A stretch of 64,000 bases of DNA from Combretum micranthum (GCA_024138025.1 JAMXBD010000644.1:558001-622000); one strand, 5' to 3'. Shown: positions 12,355 through 24,737, counted from the stretch's first letter. Program-made: numbers and translations. Notes: a model not told the origin generated them from the sequence alone.

Positions 12355-12415
12355 GTGACTTTGATACCCTAGAAGATCTTCCAGCAGATTATTATGATTA
12401 AGTCACCGTGAACAG
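12355..12415 (+). other. Predicted LTR exon e3 (D1)
   Basis: The exon runs from an aatag acceptor to a CAG/GTGAGT donor, 61 nt, the same length as in D2. It encodes DFDTLEDLPADYYD-stop, then VTVN in the same frame. D2 gives DFDSLEELPADYYD-stop, then VSMS. Of the 12 codons that differ between D1 and D2 up to the stop, ten are synonymous (TAA/TGA included) and two are conservative (T/S, D/E). Confidence 0.65.
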
Positions 12416-13175
12416 GTGAGTAATTCAGTCATATTATACTGTTTGTGCTTGTAAATAGCTAAACATGTAATACAAAGACAATCAAATGAATGTTTTGTTG
12501 GAAATATGTTGTGATCTGATTGTATGATTGTTAATCCACCATTACAAAAGTGATAATACAATGATTTGATGTTGTGAAGTAATATGATGATGATTGTGTG
12601 TATATGATCACCATGAAATTAAATAAAAACTATCGATTTATTAAAATAATCTGGTCATGCATTGCACGTACTGCATTATTGCATATATAAACGGGTGACA
12701 GCCTGCTACGTATTAATATTTCGGTTCTCTGTTAACGCTTGGTTTTTCTAAAGTGTTAGTTCTTCCAAGGTTTTCTTTGTTCCGTTGGTTCTACGGAACT
12801 AAGTGGTAATGAAGAACGCCGCCCATAGTATCACTTTGAAATGATTAATACTTAGGGAGTTTCTAAGGATGGATACAGGAAATGGTCAGTTAAAACTATT
12901 ATATTTAAACTGATAATCTTAAAACGAGAAATCGTTGATTTTCCTATAAGCTTAGTCTCTCCTGGGCAGGTGGGTCATAAGGTAAATGTTCTTCAACCCT
13001 GAAAAGAGGGCGTAAATCTTTTCCCTGTTTGGATTCCAGATCATTCAAGCTTGTATTTGAGCATATGATTGAGTGATTGCATTACATATGATTTGTTAAT
13101 AACTTGTTTGATTGTGTAATATGTCTGGTTATTCACTGAACCGTGGTTTCGCTCATACTCTAATAGTCTTTTCAG

Positions 13176-13221
13176 GTTTACACTTCGACCCTGGTTAGTC
13201 ACTTCCAGGAATATGGCTCCG
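13176..13221 (+). other. Predicted LTR exon e4 (D1)
   Basis: The exon runs from a cttttcag acceptor to a gtaagag donor, 46 nt. Joined in phase to e3 it reads FTLRPWLVTSRNMAP, identical to D2 (30532-30577). All six base differences between the copies are synonymous. The presence of a donor implies that the frame continues into internal sequence that is absent from these solo LTRs; gag would be the natural target. Confidence 0.65.
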
Positions 13222-13431
13222 GTAAGAGTTTAAGAGCTGAAGTTTATGGTTCTACTTGGGATTAATGGTTATGTTTTCTTAGAATAGATTAGCTGGTGCT
13301 ATTTTATCAGTTATGAACTACAAGAAGGCTACATGGTTTGTAATAGATTTGTGATATTTTATGACTAAGATAGCAGTTATTTACTAATTTATTTCTTACA
13401 TGTATTTATCATTTCTTATCAAAGCAACTAA

Positions 13432-13535
13432 AATAATATGATTATTTGCATTAGTTTAAGCTGCATGAATTATATGCTTTTTGTATGTGCATATGCATTT
13501 GTTTTTTGGATTAGAGTTATTGTACTGGGTGTCGC
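13432..13535. repeat. About 103-bp direct repeat, copy 2
   Basis: Copy of 9831-9933 at about 93% identity by eye. It forms the D1/B1 right junction and replaces the missing D1 terminus and target duplication. Confidence 0.85.
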
Positions 13536-13557
13536 CGCTCATTCTTTTAAATTTTAG

Positions 13558-13657
13558 ATACAGATGAAGAAGATATAGTGTATGATCTATCCGATTATGA
13601 ATTATTCTTTGATAGCGGGGATGGCGATAATGGACTGACTACCCAGCCGAGAGTTAA
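13558..13657 (+). other. Predicted acidic LTR exon (B1)
   Basis: After an attttag acceptor the frame reads TDEEDIVYDLSDYELFFDSG. The end of the exon appears to hold a small indel relative to L0 and B2. B2 has TGDEDIVYDL at the same place with mainly synonymous changes. Confidence 0.55.
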
Positions 13658-14833
13658 GCTTCATATACCAAGTTTCTAAGAAAAGACATGTTCTAATCAT
13701 AGGTTTTGAGTTGGAAGCTTTTATTGGTTTTACAAAGAAAGATTTTAATGTAAACAGTATTTAGTTTATGTTGAATTTGTTGACTATGAAGTTAACTTGG
13801 ATTTTTTGTTTGAACAAGGAGTTTATGTTTTATGAAGTATGAGCTTTTTAGTTTTAACAGGTTTGGTATCCTATGAGTTACCCTATGAGTGTTTACAAGT
13901 GATGATTAAATTATTGTGGATAATAGAGCCTTTGTGTATCCTATATAAGAGGGGATACGTGGCGGGTTGTAATGCCTTATTTTACGGCGTTACAGCTTTT
14001 ATCAACATACTAAGGTTTAGATAAGTTTTACAAAATTATCAAAGAATAAACTTTCTAAGGATAAGCTTTAATTAGGAAATAAAAATAATAAATAACTTAT
14101 AAGATCATTAATATTATTTATTTAAAGTGGATCTAACTTTAGAAAAACTTTAGTCACTACCAAGAAATATTTAGAAAAACTACATTTTTCAACCACTAAG
14201 AATAAAGTTGTACGAATCTTAAAAGATTAAAATTTCTTTTTGAAATTTAATTATTCTAAATAACTAAGAAATAGAGTTAAAAGAAGGAAATACTCACTTA
14301 TGGTAATTTAGGAAATTTTCCCAACAAAACTAAAAAGAAATTTCTTTTCAAGTCTTATCATAATCTCACTTTTAAGACACATTGTTTTACAAAAATCATT
14401 ATTGAGATAACACCACTAAATTCATGCATATAATTTGAGTGTGTGTATATATATATATATATATATTCAAGGAATTTTTCAACCATACAAATAACTATAT
14501 TTTTGTACAAGAATTCTTGAGTGGAGAAAAGTTTGAAAACTTGAGTTTTGAAATCTTAAATTTTCGCAACAATTCTGTACGTCACTATTTCGAGAGCCAA
14601 ATGACTTCTTTTGATAAAAATAACATTATAAATGTATAGATCTTTTCAAGTAGGTAGAAATCGGTATATAATATGCGAAATTCCGAGTTAAAATAAGCGA
14701 GTTATGGCCATTTTAAGTTGGAATTTCCATTATTGCGAATTTTGACGAATTCAATAAGATAGAATTAGAGAATTTGAATAGATCTTGGATGAAATACTCA
14801 TTTCGGGTATTTTTTTTGTTTATGTGTCGAGGA

Positions 14834-14872
14834 CCAAGACCTTCTTTTCCCGATGATTACTTCAACTCATAG
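14834..14872 (+). other. Decayed e3 exon remnant (A1)
   Basis: It corresponds to e3 of the other A copies. The acceptor and the GTGAC start are damaged, but the end of the acidic frame is still visible as FPDDYFNS-stop, followed by a degenerate cgagtgagtt donor. Confidence 0.5.
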
Positions 14873-15995
14873 AAGATGGCTATGGACGAGTGAGTTTCCT
14901 TCACGTTTATGTATTAGCGCATGTGCTTATAGAATAGAGCACTAGATGTTAGAAAAAGATAAAATTGATATCATGTGGGTTACCATGGGAATTATGTATG
15001 TGAATTGTTATGTGCGATCAATGAACGATAAGTATATTAGAACTCGATCTGTGATTGATATAATTGTTTCTATGTATGTATTGCTATGCGTGTAATTATT
15101 ATTTAATCGTTTTAAATAAATTAATGTCGGATTTGATATTCCATAAATAAATTACTCATGCATATCACTTAGAATATCATTTCGAAATTTTGCATCTATT
15201 CCTCAGTGTGGGACCGAAAAGGTAAGCTTCCTAGCTACATCTTGAGGATTTAAGACGTTCGGAGAATACGACCTCAAGTTGTAGCCGAGCCAGATTGATC
15301 GCTTTGGGTATGGAAAGCCCAGGGACTATAGTACGATTCGTTAGAATCTCAAGATGCGCGTAAACTTTTAAGGAGATCGTTTAGGGCCCAGTTTAAATCA
15401 TTCCCTAACCACCGATGGAGGGGTAAATCTATCACACATACGAAACCGGATAGTCGTATGTACTGTTTGATCATATGACTGTTGCATTTCATATGCTTGT
15501 TTAGTGAACTTAGATGAATGTTTGTTATGAGTACTTTCGCGTAAAGAATATCTCACTAAGCTGGTTATACTTATACCCCTATAGACTTTTGATATTGCAG
15601 GATTGTCATTTTGCACCTGAGACCATCTTGATCATCCGGGTAGAATCTTTATTTTGGGAAGCTTTTGGGGGAACTCTGTTTTGAAGTCTTAGACGAGATT
15701 TCCTTTAAAATCTTCTAGCTTTAGTTAATCTTCATATTAAGACAATGTTGCTATGAGAATTATCAGGAGAATGCCCCTTCGAAGTTGTAAGACTTTATAT
15801 TTCAATGAAATATATTAAGTGTTATTTTGTATGTTCCGCTGCCAATATCTTAAAATGCATTACTCCACCAGTCTCTCTTTGATGTGAATGTACGTCTTGT
15901 ACTGATATAGAAGCTTTTGAGAGACTGAGATAGTCATTCTTAAGTTTTAATATTGTGTACGGCGGACTGTCACGTTTAGGGTACCCGTTGAGGCG

Positions 15996-16416
15996 TCTGG
16001 CAAACATGGTTTGATTCGTACACTTTTACTTGCAACTCCCCTATGTTCCTGTTTATAGAGATGGTTATTTTCCAGGGGCACATACTATCTTTGCATAAAG
16101 CTCTTATCTGATCTATACTATTCCTCTAGAAATAGGCATCTCTTTGTTCTAAAATCGAGTAACGCGCCACAGCTTTCTTGAACTCGTTGCATCTTCGAAC
16201 ACCATTCCAATTGAAAAAATAGGAGATCTTGCGGATGCATCATATGAAGGAAAATGATGTGTCTTAGCTATGTGGGGTTGTTCATCTTGTCCTTCACCAC
16301 TTCCTTGTCACAGACATCTTCATCTTCTAAATCATCATCAGACTTGGTATAATCTGTATCACTATTATCTCCATCATCAATCCTTATGTCTATTGGTCAA
16401 CTACTAGTAGGACTTA
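15996..16416 (-). pseudogene. MULE transposase, middle part
   Basis: In sense it holds an acidic linker (DGDNSDTDYTKSDDDLEDED), then IGMVFEDATSSRK in another frame, then IRALCKDSMCPWKITISINR, and ends KVYESNHVC. This matches the region just before the MULE catalytic domain in plant Mutator-like transposases. It joins without overlap to 5154-6444 across A1 and to 24738-25200 across A2. Stops and frameshifts are present. Confidence 0.8.
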
Positions 16417-17053
16417 TGTAACTCCTATAAACCCCTAAAGTTTTGGAATCGATTTAGCTTAAACCCTAATCTAGAAGTCAACCGAAAACCCTAAAAGTCA
16501 ACAAAACCCTAGTTAGACGTAATAGTTTAAGTCCGGCAATCCGAATAAGTAACTCTGAGAAAGTGAGTAAGAGTTTAGTATGTAGAATAGTTCGTAATTA
16601 TCTAAGGAAGCTTAAAAAGGTCATATTAGTAAAACCGCGAATCGTTTTGAACTTGAACAGATACAGTTCTTGAAAAACGTGTCCTAGGGCTCGGAATAGT
16701 AAAAATATTCCGAATATACCGTTAGACTCGTAAAAATATAAGGTTTTCAAAAATATCGGTTTTATAATTTTTCGGTAAGTAAAAATAACAGATATCTCAA
16801 CTATATGCGTATTTGTTACTATCGGTACTTTATTAGTCATATCTACTTTATATTTCACTATTCACTTCTATTCTACACTCTTCTTTTATTTTTACTTTTT
16901 CTAACACCTACTCTTACAATACCATAACCTATAACATTTACTTTTTATCTTTCCCATAAATTTATTTCACATCTACCTTACTTATTACTTCATTTAATCA
17001 ACAAAAATACAAAAAATAAAATACTCTCTCTCTCCTCTCTACCATGGCCGGTG

Positions 17054-17067
17054 CCCCCCCCCCCCCC
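17054..17067 (+). repeat. C14 tract upstream of the A2 TATA box
   Basis: A run of 14 C lies about 70 bp upstream of TATAAATA. The same site holds a broken C-rich tract in A0, a short interrupted one in A3 and a run of 56 in A5. Confidence 0.9.
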
Positions 17068-17137
17068 AACATCTCCCTCTCAATTTTGTTTCATTTTATC
17101 TTTATTTAAATCACACAAAAATTCACTCCTCATTTCC

Positions 17138-17145
17138 TATAAATA
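17138..17145 (+). promoter_or_regulatory. TATA box of A2
   Basis: TATAAATA followed by a CT-rich leader and a possible first donor (ttatttag/gtaaac) at about 17320. Confidence 0.6.
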
Positions 17146-18718
17146 ACCCCCTCCTCTTTCACTTCTTTCACACAATTACTACTCAGAAATTTCTCTACAA
17201 AATCTCTCTCTAATTTTCCTCTCAATACTTCTCCAAAAACTCTCTCAAAATAATCTCAAACACACATTCTACCTACACAAAACCCATAAGCACATAATAC
17301 TTCAAAAACCTTATTTAGGTAAACTTTTCTTTATATTTTCTTCCTCTCATGTCATGTAACTTTACATGACCATAATGTGAGTTTCCAAAAACTAAATGTT
17401 ATGGAAGCTACACTATGTTCATGTATTGTTCTTGTTCATGAAAATCCATTTATGTTTATATTGTTTTACTTTGTTGATATTATTATTATATCTAAGTATT
17501 ATTATGTATTTATATATATATATATATATATTCTTTAGAGCATATAAGCTCACTTGCAATTTATTTATTTCCATGCAAAGTAATTTGTTTATTTCTTATA
17601 TTGCAATTTATTTATTTCTTGTTGTTTTAAGACTAGTCTCTATTCTTAGACTTGTCTGTCACACCCCGAAGGGTATCCTAAACGTGGCAGTCCACCGTAC
17701 ATAATATTAAATCCTAGGAATGATCACCTCAGTCACGCGAAGGCTTCCCTACTATGTACAAGGCGTCTAACACATGGAGGAGACACATCGAAGTGATACA
17801 TTTTATGTTGATACAACTTGAGTAACAACGTAAAGGAAATTTAATTCACTATTCTTCAAAATACAAATCATTAAACTTCAATTACAATTCATCAAAAGAT
17901 TTAACTACATAAAACTACTACAAGGGAAAATATAAAACCTAGCTAATAACTTCAAGCATCCTTATTTCCTGCCGAAATCCCGAAGTCATTCTCGACTTCA
18001 ACCATCTCGGTCCTCACTTAACATTCTTGAGATAACCTGTTCATTTAAACATCTATTGGAGTATAAGCTACACTAGCTTAGTGAGAATTCCCTTAATTCC
18101 GTACCATAACAAGCAAGTTATAATCATCCATATACTATGCATGAGCAAACACATGAGCAAACAATTATGTATGGGTATCTGGAACCCACACACAGAACGA
18201 ATTTACGCCCATCTTGTCTTGGGTTAGGGATGGTATTGAAGTCTACACGACCGCTGCTAGTCCCTAAGCCCTTGGCTCATAGCACTCGACTCGGCTAGGC
18301 TCACCCATGGAATGCATCTCCGATGCACCTTAGTTCCCTATGAATGAGCTCTGGCACCGGATCTCATTATCCAAACGAGTCATCGGACCATATCGATCGA
18401 CCTGCGTAGGAGTAGCACGCTACCAAATGCAATATGTCCGATGTGATGCATGACCAATTTAATTTTTGCTTAGGTCAAATATTCATACATTCTTTAGAGT
18501 GACCAACCAATATCATACACATAATAAAAATAATATGAACAGTGCAGTTATTCAATCAAACCGTGGTTTCGATATGCTTTAGTATTCTTTGGCATACATT
18601 CATCACAGTCTCATCATATATCCCATCCCCATTCATATCGATTTTTATCTTGTTCCTATAATTCTAATGCAACTAACTACAAACACAAATAAGGTAACAA
18701 AATAAGAAGAAAACTCAC

Positions 18719-18788
18719 TTGGCCATTGGATCACCGGTCTCTTAGTAAAAGTAATTCGGTGGTAGGGAATCGTCGATTTTGGGGTCAC
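18719..18788 (-). other. Predicted LTR exon e3 (A3)
   Basis: The acceptor TTTTTAG leads to DPKIDDSLPPNYFY-stop, then an in-frame ATG GCC AA and a GTGAGT donor. It is 70 nt, as in A0 and A4. Confidence 0.6.
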
Positions 18789-20933
18789 CTAAAAAGGAAG
18801 AAATACTCTAATAAGTATTTCAACTCAAACTAATCCAAACGATCTTATACAAACTATCAAATTCGTAATTCTCGTCCTAAGTGGGAATTCCAACTTAAAA
18901 CGGTCATAACTTGGTTATTTTAACTCGGAATTTCGCAAATTATATATCAATTTCTATCTACTTTGAAAGATCTATCTAATTCTAATATTATTTTCAAGTT
19001 TTGAAAATATTTAGGTCATGAAACAGAGGGATCAGATTAGGTCAGTAACGATTTCCATTTCCGAAAAATAGTTTTGTAATTGCTTGAAATGTTCCTATTT
19101 GATAATTCGAGAATACATGAAATATGAATGATTTCCTAACATTAATGACATGTGATGAGTTTAATGTATGCATGATCTTGATGATTTCTGCTAAAAGAAA
19201 ATTTTGTAACTTTTTATTTTGCAAGACCACGATAACAACTACTTATAAGAAAAAAATCTAGTTTTCTAACTTTGACATCACACTAGTGTTTTGGAATTCA
19301 TTCTTAGGAATTTCTAGTTATCTTAGTTAAAATTGAGTTTTCATAACATATACTACCTAAGGCCTTCATTTTCACATAAAAATTTGCATTTTACACTTTG
19401 CAAATATGTTTTCAACTAGGATTTACTCAAAAATCCGAATTTTTAGAAATCCACTTTTTGAATGATTCATTTGGGAAAAACTTGTGTAATGCATTAAAAT
19501 CGAAGACTTTATGATACCTATTACTTAAGGACTCCATTCATTACATAAAGCTTTTATTTTAAGCTTAGATAATAGGTGTTTTCATGGGCATCATCCAAAG
19601 TTACGAATTTTACAAGTTGACTACTAACTCAAAATTTTTCATCTTGATTCTACTTCTTGTTTTACACATTAATCTCATCAAAACTCATTCCAACTTGTAA
19701 AAATCACTACTTAATGATACCTATTACCTATACCCTTCATTTTTCACATAAAACATGAGTTTTTGAGTTGATAAATGGGTTTTAAAAATTGGTCTTGGTT
19801 GAGATCCGAATTTACCAAATTTATTTTTGGACATATCTTTTGATAAAATCCATCTAAACTTATGAAAATCCATTCCTCACATATCATATCTTAAGAGTCT
19901 TTCATATCTTGAATAAAAACTTCATTTTTGAGTTGGAAAACATGTTTTTAAAATATGCCTTGGCCTAAATCCGAAAATAAATTTTGTTTTGAAAATTAAT
20001 CTTTGAACCATATAAAATGAAGTCTTGATGATATATATACATTAAGCCTTCATTATCTCAAGTAAAAATTTTATTTTGACACTTGGAAAGTGGTTTTTAA
20101 ATAGGGGTCTTGCCTAATTACGAATTTCACCATCTTTGTTTGAGTTCAAAACTAAGAGCTATACTTAATATGAACATAAATATAAAAGAAACCCATGGTA
20201 GTAATCTATAAACTCATAGATCTAAACTTTACCCATCAAAATTATTCATTTATGTTATCTATTCCCTAAGCCCTTTATTTTAAACGAAAAATACACATTT
20301 TGAAGTTGCAAAATAGGTTTTCTAATTAGGGTTCCCTTTTTATCCGAATTTTCAAAAGTTATTTTTGTTGAAACTAATATGGATCTTGAGCTTCCTAACA
20401 CTTTTCTACTATCATTAAGCTACTACAAGTTATCTAAGAGCATAAAACAAAAGTCTAAGGCATGTATGAACTTAAAACAACTAGATCTAGTCTTCTAAAC
20501 TAGTTGTGAATGTATGAACATTATGATGGTTATGTGAATCATGAATAGATGATGAATATATGCACAAATCACTAATAATGCCAACATAACTTAATAATAA
20601 AACAAGATAATAGCATAATAACTCAAATAACAAGATCTAAAATATTGTGATGACAAGGATCTCGTGTTCAAGTGTTTCCACTTTCCTAGCTTGAAGCTCA
20701 TGGGGATTTTGTATGGAATCACACATGAATGAACTTGCCATTACATGTTTCAAGATCCTAAAGTATAGATCTCTTACCTATTTGTTGTATGGAGTAATAA
20801 ATTTGAAGGGAAAAACAAAGTGTGTGTGTGGGAAATGGGAGGGGAGGTCACGGCAATGGAGAAGGAGAGGAAGAGGGTTTTTGTGTTTTTGAAACAAATG
20901 AAATGAAAATGAAGAGAGAGAAAAGAAAAGGAT

Positions 20934-20941
20934 TATTTATA
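20934..20941 (-). promoter_or_regulatory. TATA box of A3
   Basis: TATAAATA on the minus strand, at the position equivalent to A1 and A2. Confidence 0.5.
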
Positions 20942-21649
20942 TTAAGTGGTTTAGGGTTTGTTTTGTATTATAAATGAAGAAAAATAAAATGAATAGAGGG
21001 CAAATTGGGTTGGGGGCGGGGGGCACCGGCCAAGCATTGAGTGGGAGAGAGGGAGAGTTGAATTTGTTTGAAAAATTGGAATTTGTGTAATAAAAGTGTT
21101 AAATGCAATAATTTAGTAAGAAACAAAATTTTCTTAGAAAAGAAAATATAATGAGTAATTGTAAAGATGTAAGACTAGGGTATGGGTTGTGTATGTGGTA
21201 GGTTGTACTTGTGAATAGTGATAAATAGTAGACAAGACATCTGCTTTACCGGTAGTAAAAAAAACGGGAAAAGGCTATAACTGTAATTTTTATAATCCGA
21301 AAAATTATAAAACTTATATTTTTGAAATCCTTATAAAATTTCAGTTTTAAAGAGTATTTCGGAATATTTTTCTGAGTTTCTAGTTTCGAGGCTCGCTTTT
21401 CCGTAATAGAGCTCAGGAAGGCCCGGAATAGAAAATTTTTCGAAATCAAAACTTTCTATGGTTTAAAATATACTTTAAAACAATATTCCACATTAAATTA
21501 TTTTATAAAATTTCTTTTGATATGAAACCGAAGAAAAGTCAGATATAGGGTTTCTAGGTTTCTCTCACAAAGCTTGAACTAAACCGGTTTAGGGTTTCGT
21601 TTTTCGTTTTCTGAAGTTTACTCGATTACTAGAAAAACCGGGGTTTACA

Positions 21650-22476
21650 TTATAAGAATAATAAAATTATGTAATGAATAATAGTGAATAGTACAAAAGA
21701 CCAGTTAGTTACCAGTAGTAATGAAATACAAATAAAATCGCAAAATCAGATAATTCTAGTTATTGAAAAATTATAAAACTGATATTTTAGAAATCCTTAT
21801 AAAAATACGAGTTTAACGGTATTAATAACATATATTTAACATTTCGAATCCCGGGGCACGCTTTTCGAAGTTTGTACCCGATTGGGTTTGAAATATATCG
21901 AAAATTTGCTAATCTTATATTTTAAAGCATCCTAGTATTATTGCGACCTAAACTACACCCTTTACTCTTACTCCGACTCCTCGGTTTAGGATTACGGAAT
22001 TGTCGAGTTTAAACTACTAGGGTTTCCGGGTGATTCTTCGGTTTAGATAATTACCAATTTGGAAATAGACGTTTTATGTTTATACAACATATTTGATTTG
22101 AGAAATTTATTTTAAATTTGATTTTTGTAAGTATTTAATATCTCTCCCGACGTTTTTGGAATTCTTTGAATTGGGTTTCATTTTTGAAAGTTAATCGTTA
22201 CTTACTTTTTAATAATTTGTTTTTAGGTTCTATATTACCCGATTCTATAAGTCGGAGTTACGTAATAGAATTTGTCGTACGTAGTGGTTTTGGAATTAAA
22301 GTATGTTGAGTTCTTATTTTGTTTTTAAGATTCTTATTTTCCTCAAGATTAAAAGATTTCTAGATTCATTCTTGATTTAGGACTAGTCGAAGTTCAATTT
22401 TAATTTGGAGTGATTTTTAGGGTTTATTTTCGAAGTTCATCTTAGTATTATTTACTGAATTTTTCCGGGGCTTACA
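21650..22476 (-). repeat. Sense-5' extension of A3
   Basis: The LTR edge of other copies (ggggtttaca) occurs at 21640-21649, yet a further 827 bp with its own edge ggggcttaca follows. Parts repeat the adjacent region (gaaatcctta, ttttcgaag, fragments near cgaggc). A5 has the matching extension at 37118-37983. Confidence 0.6.
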
Positions 22477-23595
22477 TGTCCTCATCAAGTCAAAACAATT
22501 TTTCTTTCTTTTTATTTTATTTCTTTCTTTTGGGACTAGTCTACTTCTTAGTCCCGGGAGCCTTGAAGAAGCTAAGACTCCCAATACTTTGACTTTATTT
22601 ATTATTTGTGTTATTTTTACTTGCTATTTTTCTCATAAATCATGCCATTAAGATTGTTGTCCAAATTTTTCCATGATCTAAAAATATTTGATAAAAAGAG
22701 ATTTTATCACTTAGGAATAAGTTTATATGAAATAAAAAATCTATGATTTAACAAAAATAAAGTCATTCGTTCCAAGTTATAAGAAGAACTCACTACAATT
22801 TTAGAAGTGACTTTTGTTTTGTAAAGCTTTTAAATCATTTCTATATCACTTTGTTTTTCAAAAAGAAAATGATTTTTTATACAAAAATGATTTGTATAGG
22901 AAACCTTATGAGAAAGGAATGAGAATTTTCAAATTAAGATCTTTTCAAACAGATGGTCAAAGAAAAATTGTATAGAAAATAAATAGAAAAAGTAGCACTA
23001 ACGTAGAGAATTTAGAAAAGAAGAAAATTACTTTTCGAAAAAGGTCATCTAGGAAAAATAATAAGTCAAACATGAAGTAACTCTTTGAAAACAAAAAGAA
23101 TCAAAATATTCATTTTGAAAGATTTACAAAATAGATTTCTTGTAAACTATAGTTTTGTAAACTCCTAATTGACATTGTTTTAATCAAAAAACATGATTGG
23201 ACAACAAACACTTGAGCATGAATAAAATATGAGCTAAGTAGCTATAAAAAGAGAATTTTTCAACTGTATAGATAATTAAGTTTTTATCAAACAAATTTTG
23301 AATTGTTGAAACAAATTTTTTTTGGGTGAGAAAAATTCGTGGTGAATCTTATCACCACTGTTTTGGAGCCTATATGATCTAGTTTGATAAAAAATAGTTT
23401 TAGAAATGAGTAGATCTTTTTGAGTAGGTAGAAATCAATATATTATATGGTGATTCCGAGTTAAAATGACCAAGTTATGGCCATTTTAAATTGGAATTCT
23501 CATTTATAAGAACTTTAACGTTCTTATGACATTATTTTGTCAAAATTCAAGAAAATTATCAAGAAATAATCATTTTGGGTATTTCCTTTGACTAG

Positions 23596-23642
23596 GTGAT
23601 TCCAATGAAGGACACCTATACCCTGAGGACTATTTCGACTAA
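23596..23642 (+). other. Predicted acidic peptide of exon e3 (A2)
   Basis: A ttgactag acceptor is followed by GT and DSNEGHLYPEDYFD-stop, 14 codons as in A0, A3, A4, D1 and D2. The downstream ATG and GTGAGT donor are not clear in this copy. Confidence 0.5.
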
Positions 23643-24007
23643 GTGGATTGTGTGAACGACTTATCCGTTTAGAGAGTTGTCAACATGGCATCGTGAGTTT
23701 ATTTTCTTAAAATACTTTACTTGATTGTGCTTGTAATCTAGTCGCATTAGAATTAAGAAAAGATAAATGGATATGTACGTAAGATAATTTTTTGAAAGGA
23801 TTCTAAGAATATCAAGGCCAGAATTGATTTAATGTTTGTTTTAGCATAATACTTGATTTCTATGAGATTCTATTATCACCTTAAATTTGATAATAATGAT
23901 GCTATAATATCATAAATAAACTGATTCATGCATACCACGACGTGAGTCACATTGGATTGGGTTGTTATCCTTGGGTGACAAGGATTGTACCTCAAGTCGA
24001 AAGCAAC

Positions 24008-24125
24008 ACTTGGCGGAGTGACCGAAAGCGATTGCTTGGCGACATGAAGGAAATGCTTGGCGGAAAATCCGAAAGCAAGGCTCAATTCAAGTAGACTTAA
24101 TATGCTTGGCGATATTGATGGAAAG
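24008..24125. repeat. Clustered cttggcg...gaaagc repeats in A2
   Basis: Four units with cttggcg(g/a) and a following gaaag/ggaaa word, loosely spaced at 25-40 bp. They are specific to A2 among the A copies here. Confidence 0.55.
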
Positions 24126-24737
24126 CACAAATCCTTTTTTTTAACTAAAACTACTTGTTTTGAGGTTATATATCACCATACCCCGAATGGAGGGTGTAAA
24201 TCCATTCAACATGTAGTTCTCGAAAAACTATATGCCTTGTTTTCCTACGTGTATATTGCATCTCATTTGTTTGCTTAAATAACTTGTTTGAATTTCGTTT
24301 CAAGAAGTCATTTATGGAAATAGTTCTCACTAAGCCTATTAGCTTATATCCCTATAGATATCTTTTGCAGTTCAACTATTTGTGGTTGAGGCCATGTGGA
24401 CCCTGTAGCCAGGTATTTTCCTTTTGGTTAAAGAATCTATAGATGTAGCTTAGTGATGGATAAGATGAAGAAGTATTCTTGTAATAGATTTGTGACTGGG
24501 GAATGCCCCTAAGTTTTGTAAGATTATTGATATGAACAAATGAATATTATGAATCCTCTTTTCTTAATTTGTTATTCTTCTTAAGCTTCATAATTCCATG
24601 TATGGTTCTCTAAATTTGTGAGAGCACTCCTTACACTTTATGTCAAAGATTCTGGGAATGACTAAGGGTATTATACTTAAGCTTTAATATTAAGTGTGGC
24701 GGACTGTTACGTTTAGGGTACCCCTTAGGGTGTGATA

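Larger units (their letters stand above)
9934..13431 (+). mobile_element. Family-D LTR (D1), 3' end missing
   Basis: It starts tgtaaaccccaaaaattttcc, as D2 does, and follows D2 for about 3.4 kb. It then stops within the shared cttat...caactaaaa region, about 105 bp short of the D2 terminus (cgaggcgtgaca). B1 sequence resumes there with a 103-bp repeat. It carries four predicted leader exons at the same positions as D2. No internal coding region is present. Confidence 0.8.
8158..13994 (+). mobile_element. Family-B solo LTR (B1), interrupted by D1
   Basis: It starts tgtaaaatacag and ends cggcgttaca, and is flanked on both sides by gcttt, a perfect 5-bp target duplication in A1. Its sequence matches B2 in reverse: the atcatgagatgatat motif near the start, the GC-rich block, the TATA box, the acidic exon and the terminal ccttatttta motif. 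Removing D1 leaves about 2.3 kb. No gag-pol is present, so it is a solo LTR. Confidence 0.88.
6445..15995 (+). mobile_element. Family-A long LTR (A1), interrupted by B1
   Basis: It begins tgtaagctcc, the sense start of family A, and ends with the inverted counterpart of the usual A end (gtttagggtacccgttgaggcg), lacking the last few bases. It is inserted in the MULE gene. The flanks are gttgg and tctgg, probably a decayed 5-bp target duplication. Removing B1 leaves about 3.7 kb. It has no coding internal region and reads as a solo LTR in sense plus orientation. Confidence 0.8.
17657..22476 (-). mobile_element. Family-A solo LTR (A3), extended form
   Basis: On the plus strand it begins tgtcacaccccgaagggtat and ends ggggcttaca, with tgtc on both sides (4-bp target duplication). 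The uninterrupted site is seen at 7650 in A1 (acttgttcttattaag), which confirms the insertion point. Its sense is minus. It is 4.8 kb, with a second LTR-like start inside at 21649, so its sense-5' end is extended relative to A0. No coding internal region is present. Confidence 0.82.
16417..24737 (+). mobile_element. Family-A long LTR (A2), interrupted by A3
   Basis: It starts tgtaactcctataaacccc and ends gtttagggtaccccttagggtgtgata, the A end with one change (tgata for tgaca). The flanks actta and actcc agree at three of five bases, so this is probably an old target duplication in the MULE gene. Removing A3 leaves about 3.5 kb. It has no coding internal part, a TATA box at 17138 and an e3 exon at 23596. 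Confidence 0.8.
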
